DNA of 64,000 nt. Origin: Symsagittifera roscoffensis. Lineage: Eukaryota; Xenacoelomorpha; Acoela; Convolutidae. Within the stretch, counting starts at the first letter, position 1. Each line of letters starts with the position of its first letter. Below the pieces are notes generated by a model. That model was not told the DNA's origin. It did not search any database and saw only the letters and a list, made by a program, of their open reading frames with translations. This document shows positions 58,798 to 64,000 of the stretch, piece after piece. The stretch lies in the NCBI RefSeq assembly GCF_963678635.1, contig NC_087063.1:28470599-28534598 (forward strand). The letters run 5' to 3'. Position numbers and translations under genes: made by a program.

Positions 58798-61281
58798 TTA
58801 GGCCGTCTGCTCGGTATACTGGGCTCCAATTTCAACTGATGGTGGTTTCATGCCTAGAATTCCTGAATTAGGAGTCAGTTTAAACTCTCCGTTAATGTGT
58901 CTGGACGTTGTCCTTTGATCTCCTGGTATTTCGCTGAATGATCTTGATCTTGCCATGTCCATTTTGCTGCCTCTCATTGATCTCGCCTCGTCATTTAACA
59001 TTCCATCATCAATTTGTCTACGTTGTTGTGGCACCGAAACAGTTTCATCAATCACGTCCAGTACAGTGTATTTATTCTGCCATTCCTCTCTCGATTCCAT
59101 GAGTCTGGTTGTCTTCTCGTCTCTCTCGCTTTCATCGATGTCCATTGCTACTACGGGCTTTATTCGGATGTCACCATGCGCTGTTTTCAGGAATCGTGGT
59201 GTTATATCCCTGACCGCTTTAAATCTATGGAAGAGGTAAGTGCACAGGCATTGAAGCAACGTGCTTCCAATGAAGACAATTACGGTTAAGGTCAGTGAAA
59301 GTTTTATTGGGACATAGCTTTCGAGTTTTTCAGTAAGCGATGGTTTTAGAAGTTTCATTCCGTGCGCGATTGGTTTCGATATTTCATCCAACTGTTCCAT
59401 GTTTGTCACGATCGGGCTGTCTACAAGTTTCGCCTTTACTTCTTCCAAAAGTCTAATCCCCGCGTCTGTTCTTGATTTGAAATATGGTAGTTCATCTATC
59501 CCCGGAATTTCCGACATGAGGTGCTTCAATGGGTCGGACAGTTTGACGTCGATTCGTCTTGCCGGAATCTTGTCGCAACTTCCAAGGTCGGGTCGAATCT
59601 TAATGTTCCGTGAAGCTAATTGCGTCCTGCAATCTAGTGTAATGATGCATATGTTGCATCCTGGATGTTCCTTGCGAGATGGAGTGTGAACCTCATTCAG
59701 GTTGTACTCCCACAAAGAAAAAGATGAAGAGGCTGATGTAATGAGCCAAATACCGTATCCTAAATTCGTGGCCTTTTCTGGAGTAGGTAGTATGACCTTT
59801 TCCGTTTCACAGACGGTCAGAGTTGCTACTGGATTTGGCCAGAAGAGGTTTGCGAGACACGATGATCTGCCCAATTGAGTTTCCATCGTCTGATGGCAAA
59901 TCCTGTAGGTAGATGAACCGAGACACATTTCGTACTGCTCTCGCGTGAGCACGGATGTCTCCATTCCGTTCTCCGAAATCGCGAAGTAGTCTCCTTAAGT
60001 TTTCCACTTTATCGCATCCTTCTGCTCCGGTTGTGGCATCGGGATCAAATGTGCTCGATATACAGAGAAGACTGTCAGACTTGATGACATCGGTATCGCC
60101 AGAGTCATTAGTAGGCCTTCATCGACCGTCACGACGTCTCGAAGAAGTTTTGCATCGTAGTAGGAATGCAAGTCGGTTGTCGGAATGGCTAGTGTTAGTC
60201 TGTCTGCTGCGTCTTTCTGGCTTTCATATACTGAATTGAGAATCGCGATCAGTGAATTTCTAGGTACTAACGACATCGTGAGTCGCTTGTCCAACAATGT
60301 AGGAATGGCATTCATTATGTTTGTTTTGAAAGCGTACAGCGCTGCTCTATAACTCTTGACATCTGAGTAAAGAAGCGACAGAAGAGAAGCCGCTGTATCG
60401 AAGTTAAAGTTCAGTTGCTGGTTTGAGAATAGATATTGATCACAGTCCCTAAGGATCTCAAAATTGTTCTTGATTACTGTGAACTGGTCCTCGATCACTT
60501 TCCAATTCTCTTGTTGGTTCTTGATCATCTCTTTCTGAATATTGTTAACTTCGGAAAGTTTGTCAGCAACTAAAAAGAACTTTTCGTTAACCTGTTCTTC
60601 GTATTCAGCAACATATTCTGTCAACCTGATCGTATATTCATGAAGTTCCTTGATGTTCTTCGCGTTTTCTCGACTCTTATCTTGGCAGGTGCCGAAAATT
60701 CCTAGTAGACCACAACTTGAAGAATCGTCCATCAGGATTCCTGGTCCAAAGAGTCCAACTCCGGCAAGAGTGGCTAGTGCCAGTGGTGCCCCTCGCCTTC
60801 TCCTTGATCTATTCTCTTCAGCTTCGTTAAAGAGAAAGTGAGATGTTTCAACTTTGATACTGGAGACCTCGTCTTGTGCCAATTGAACTTCACTCTGTAA
60901 TTTGCGGAGTATCCAATCAACATTGAAGGATTCCACGCTGGCGTTGAATTGTTTTGCGAAGTTAAGGCTACAGTCTGTTGACTTTGATTTCCATTTAGTA
61001 GACAATACTGAGAGAAGTTGTGTCACGTTGTCTTGGATGGTGAAACTATACTTAGGAAATGGGACGAGAAATTCTGCGTTGATAAATTTTTCGGCGAGCA
61101 GGATTTGGCTATCTTTATGGAAAATAAATCCCGTTTTGAGTGCATCTTCGTATTCACTTGCCTGAGAGATCTTTATGAGATAGAGGAATCCTAAAATGAT
61201 TATGGCTTGTTTCATCACTTTGACGGTTGAGTATTTTGTTTTTCGGTTTAGTGTAGATGTCACGGCAGCGGAGAAATTCAT
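58798..61281 (-). pseudogene. F-type envelope-like glycoprotein of an endogenous retroelement or virus, split by one in-frame stop
   Basis: Two minus-strand reading segments in the same frame, 61281-59995 and 59964-58798, are separated only by a TAA at 59995-59997. Together they span about 828 codons. Visible in order: a signal peptide after the second ATG (61215), an ectodomain, a polybasic furin-type site (RSRRRRG, about residue 141 from that ATG) followed by a hydrophobic Gly/Ala/Leu-rich segment as in fusion peptides, and long heptad-like helices. Then come a Cys-rich region, one membrane anchor (LSLTLTVIVFIGSTLLQCL) and a tail of about 140 residues. The layout matches baculovirus F/errantivirus env proteins. 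Either a dead copy or a product needing readthrough. Confidence 0.75.
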
Positions 61282-61288
61282 GACTTGT

Positions 61289-61630
61289 CTATGCTGCAGT
61301 TGATGGTGTTTCAAAAATGACCGAGAAGTTGAGGTCGTCAAGTTTGAAATAGGCGTTTGATCGGAGTTCGGAGATCGTGTCCGCGAGTTCTGCTGATGTA
61401 TCGAAACGGCAGGTTACTATCATGCGAATATCACTTCCCAACAAATATGCGATTATGATCAGAACTTTTGGATCTTCACTAGAAAAAACAGAGTACACCT
61501 CTCCGCATATGTGATTCACGTTGAATTCGCCAAAACCGATTAGGTCAATATTGTATGGGATTGCAGAAAGTAGATCTGAGTTCTCGATGGATTGCAAAAG
61601 ATTTTGAAATTGTTCGCTATTCATGAGCAA
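61289..61630 (-). CDS. 113-aa protein of unknown function, upstream of the envelope-like ORF
   Basis: Open from 61630 (ATG at 61624 is the second Met) to 61289, ending only 8 bp before the first possible env ATG. Acidic, with no signal peptide or membrane segment; contains YNIDLIGFGEFNVNHICGEV and DIRMIVTCRFDTSAELADTI. No family recognised. Same strand and tight spacing suggest it belongs to the same element as the envelope-like gene. Confidence 0.5.
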   Translation of the reverse strand: MLMNSEQFQNLLQSIENSDLLSAIPYNIDLIGFGEFNVNHICGEVYSVFSSEDPKVLIIIAYLLGSDIRMIVTCRFDTSAELADTISELRSNAYFKLDDLNFSVIFETPSTAA

Positions 61631-61904
61631 GATTTCTGTTAGTGTAGGCGAAAGGTTTGTTTTGTTCGTTAATTGTCAAGTTTCAAAGTTGTCAAAATTG
61701 ATTTGAATGATTCTTTCGTTCTGTAGGCGTCGTAACATTTACTTAGTTCCAATTAAACAGGATGTTCAAAGAGCAGGTTTACATTTTGATTTGAGTTGAC
61801 ATTTACGTTGGTGAAAATTTCGGTGACCTTTGTTGGTTGAAACTAATTGTCAGTCAAGTTCAGGTTGTCTATTTACTCTTTAAATTCAAGTTAGTGAAGG
61901 AACA
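61631..61904. promoter_or_regulatory. Divergent intergenic region (274 bp)
   Basis: Separates the minus-strand pair (113-aa ORF, envelope-like) from the plus-strand ORF at 61905. It is AT-rich, contains many GTTG/GTT words, and has no obvious TATA box. Its position suits a bidirectional promoter. Confidence 0.35.
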
Positions 61905-62276
61905 ATGCAACTTGAAAATGCTTTGCTGTTGCGATTTGCGAGCATAATGGAGTTTTGGGAGGATGATCTACCTGACAATGTTGCTCAAAATGAATTGCAC
62001 GTGGTCTTAGATACAATTCGCAATTTTGAGGATCATTTAGAGAGTATGCTTGCCGTATATCTAGACCGGGATGTATTTTACGTATGTCTCGCAGTTCGCG
62101 GGGTGGGGTATGTGCCATCCTTCTTCGCGGACTTAAACGAATCACTAATTCGAGCTGTGGCGCCGATTCTGCCGGCTGAAACGTTGAGTCAGCTGGAGAC
62201 TGAGTTAGAGGAGTACCTCTATATTGGTGATATCGTTGCAGAGTTGTACGGCGTGCGTGCACGACAGTTAGAGTAA
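61905..62276 (+). CDS. 123-aa acidic protein of unknown function
   Basis: Open from ATG 61905 to TAA 62276. Codon use has coding character. It is rich in Leu, Glu and Asp, with likely helices (LETELEEYLYIGDIVAELYG). No signal peptide, membrane segment or recognised motif. First plus-strand ORF of the ambisense block. Confidence 0.5.
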   Translation: MQLENALLLRFASIMEFWEDDLPDNVAQNELHVVLDTIRNFEDHLESMLAVYLDRDVFYVCLAVRGVGYVPSFFADLNESLIRAVAPILPAETLSQLETELEEYLYIGDIVAELYGVRARQLE

Positions 62277-62644
62277 CTCGAAAAACTTTTAAAACTTCAT
62301 TTAACGTGTAATCTGGATTTTGTATATATCCTTCGATTTTGATTTATTTTCTATTTCTCATATTTGTTGTTTCTGTTGAGTAAGACTAGACGATGGTATA
62401 GCGAAGTGTTTTGGGAATATCCATGATTAACATTTAAATTTTAACTTGAATTTCGTAAAATTCAGCAGCTAAACGAATGAGGCTAAAGTTCTATTTGTTA
62501 AACAAAAGGTCGCGATTACGTGCTTGTTTAACCGAATGTTTTTCATTTTAGCTTTAAACTCTTTTTAAAATGAGTGTCAAAAGGTAAAATGTACTTGAGT
62601 TGAACTGATTGGTAATAAGAAATAATTTTTTCAGTTGTTTGATA

Positions 62645-62863
62645 ATGTGTTTTTCTGTTGCCTTTGGTAACAATTCTGTGTTCTGCTGCTTTAATGGCAG
62701 CTTTGTTAATTCTGCTGCTGGGCCTCTTTGGTCCACGCGTTCCTCTCTGTGTCCCCCTCTCGAGGAGGAAGCTTTCCCGCGGGCGGTGGTTTTGGTTGCA
62801 GTGGGCGTGTTTATCTTGCTGTGTGGTCTGGCCTGCTGTTTCCTCTTCCGACAGGAAGAGTAG
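62645..62863 (+). CDS. Small membrane-protein ORF (72 aa)
   Basis: ATG 62645 to TAG. It has a Cys/Phe-rich N-terminus and an acidic stretch (PPLEEEAFPR). One clear membrane helix (AVVLVAVGVFILLCGLACCF) follows, then a short charged tail (RQEE). The region is much more GC-rich than its flanks. An overlapping frame (62658-62867) is also open. No family recognised. Confidence 0.4.
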   Translation: MCFSVAFGNNSVFCCFNGSFVNSAAGPLWSTRSSLCPPLEEEAFPRAVVLVAVGVFILLCGLACCFLFRQEE

Positions 62864-62925
62864 TTAGAACATTGAAATTACGAAGTTAGAACATTGAAAT
62901 TACGAGTTCACATTGAAATTACGTG
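62862..62925. repeat. Three short direct repeats, AGAACATTGAAATTACGA
   Basis: Two full copies and one partial copy (CACATTGAAATTACG) in a row just after the small membrane ORF. Confidence 0.85.
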
Positions 62926-63065
62926 AACTCAATTAGCTTTAAGCGCAGTTTTTTGTAGCCATAGAGGCTTTCTTGTTTTAGAAGTTGCGTTTTATTGAAT
63001 TCAGTATTTTTTTTTTTTTTTCTTTAACATATTGGTGTGCGCTCAAGGTAGTTTTTGTGCTTTAG

Positions 63066-63308
63066 ATGTTGGTTCGCCGTTGGCAAGTATTCATAATTCA
63101 TAGTTTCGTGATTTCATTTAACTGTTTCATTTGCATTTTATTTATATTTATTGTGATCAATTTGATACTTGAGCGAAGCATCCGCCGGTTGCCTTCTCAG
63201 GAGCCAAGGGTGTTTTGCTTGAGTTGGTCTGTTGTTCGGTTCGACGGTCATCTGCTAGCTTTTACGGCTATAGGATGGCAGTTTGTCGTTTATATCTGCG
63301 ACAATTGA
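63066..63308 (+). CDS. Possible 80-aa membrane-protein ORF
   Basis: ATG 63066, with one long hydrophobic segment near the N-terminus (FNCFICILFIFIVINLILE) and a basic patch after it. No recognised family. Support is limited to length, position in the ORF cluster and the hydrophobic segment. Confidence 0.3.
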   Translation: MLVRRWQVFIIHSFVISFNCFICILFIFIVINLILERSIRRLPSQEPRVFCLSWSVVRFDGHLLAFTAIGWQFVVYICDN

Positions 63309-63417
63309 TCTTGTGCGTAGTTGACGCTTTGAGACAATGTCTCGGCGTCCTATAGTGCAATTTTCATTCAAATGACATTTTGGCTCTGATCTTCAGATAA
63401 TTATTGAAGTGTTCGAA

Positions 63418-64000
63418 ATGGAGCTATCGCAAATTGAATCCTTTCAATTTTTCCTCACCAATTGTGACAATGATGACACCCTAAAGGAGCGATTAACTCA
63501 ACAACAGTTGGTGTACATGCGGAGGGCAGTCAGGTATCTGTCCCTCGATGAAGGTGGTAATTTGGTGGATAGTCATTCGAAATTGCGGGTGGCTACTCCT
63601 GAGAATGTTGCAAAGGTGTTTTGGGAGATTCACTTGGGGAAGCGAAAACACATTAAAGATACTGAAACTCTCGTGAAACACGCAAGGAAGAGGGGTTGGT
63701 GCGCTCCTAAGCATTTGGGTGGAATGAAAGCCGCAATGAGCGAGTACGTAGTAATTAATGGGTCCTGCCACTTTTCCTTTTGAAGTCCGCATTATTTTAT
63801 TCTTTTTCAGGCAAATCCGTTCGTGCCATATCTGTTTCCTCGAGAACCATGGGGAGCGAGAATTCAAGTGTAGGGCGCTGGGGGATGACCGAAAGATTGA
63901 ATTGTGTAAGATGTTCGGTTATACCTTTCGACAGAATAAAGTCGTGGCCCCTAATGAGATGTTCATAGTCGGGAAGCCAGATGTCAGTGTCGATGCTAAA
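63418..64000 (+). CDS. Gene with integrase-type HHCC zinc-binding motif, two exons seen, runs off the window
   Basis: Exons 63418-63743 and 63811-64000, with a 67-nt intron (donor GA|GTACGT, acceptor TCTTTTTCAG) that keeps phase 2. The frame is open to the last base. It carries H72-x5-H78-x35-C114-x2-C117: IHLGKRKH, then RKRGWCAPKHLGGMKAAM, then QIRSCHIC. The spacing and the preceding 'V-A-T-P-E-N-V-A-K-V-F-W-E-I-H' are those of the N-terminal zinc finger of Ty3/gypsy, Maverick and host GIN/KRBA2-type integrases. The DDE catalytic core, if present, would lie beyond 64000. A domesticated host gene is possible. Confidence 0.5.

Noticed and set aside
59399..59689. Plus-strand frames opposite the envelope-like gene
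   Set aside because: Antisense shadows; no independent support.

Overview
This is eukaryotic and most likely metazoan DNA. It is AT-rich, its genes carry GT-AG introns, and one gene is a Cys-loop neurotransmitter receptor. Long stretches consist of SINEs, inverted-repeat elements, minisatellites and tandem duplications. There are no bacterial-type operons, no CRISPR array and no rRNA genes. I cannot name the species; a small-bodied invertebrate with possible spliced-leader trans-splicing would fit.

Layout. 0.3-2.8 kb: a 1.26-kb direct duplication carrying the 3' end of an unrecognised gene. 3.4-7.2 kb: three diverged copies of one dispersed repeat, plus one exon resembling a nucleotide-sugar transporter (6.2 kb). 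9.0-9.3 kb: degenerate short repeats. 12.3-22.5 kb: four tandem units of 2.4-2.7 kb, each with a decayed LINE ORF1/FP-like domain that is open only in unit 4. 23.3-25.5 kb: a short LTR element without pol. 27.2-28.2 kb: a 1.03-kb near-perfect inverted repeat.

29.4-42.1 kb: a seven-exon nicotinic-type receptor subunit on the + strand. Its second intron contains the whole eIF3 subunit i gene on the - strand. Its fourth intron holds a 78-bp minisatellite with higher-order structure. 46.9-48.8 kb (- strand): a C-type-lectin-like ORF followed 113 bp later by a complete class II fructose-bisphosphate aldolase with one intron. The nAChR, eIF3i and aldolase genes all have an AATTTCAG splice-acceptor octamer 8-83 nt before the ATG.

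48.8-56 kb: Tc1/mariner-like remnants, a hAT-type MITE with an 8-bp target duplication, and tRNA-derived SINEs. 58.5-64 kb: a compositionally distinct, ORF-dense cassette. On the - strand it has a two-part F-type envelope-like glycoprotein (one in-frame stop) and a 113-aa ORF. On the + strand it has a 123-aa ORF, small membrane-protein ORFs and an intron-containing gene with an integrase-type HHCC zinc-binding motif that runs off the window. This ambisense block looks like part of a larger virus-derived mobile element and is the most promising candidate for something undescribed.
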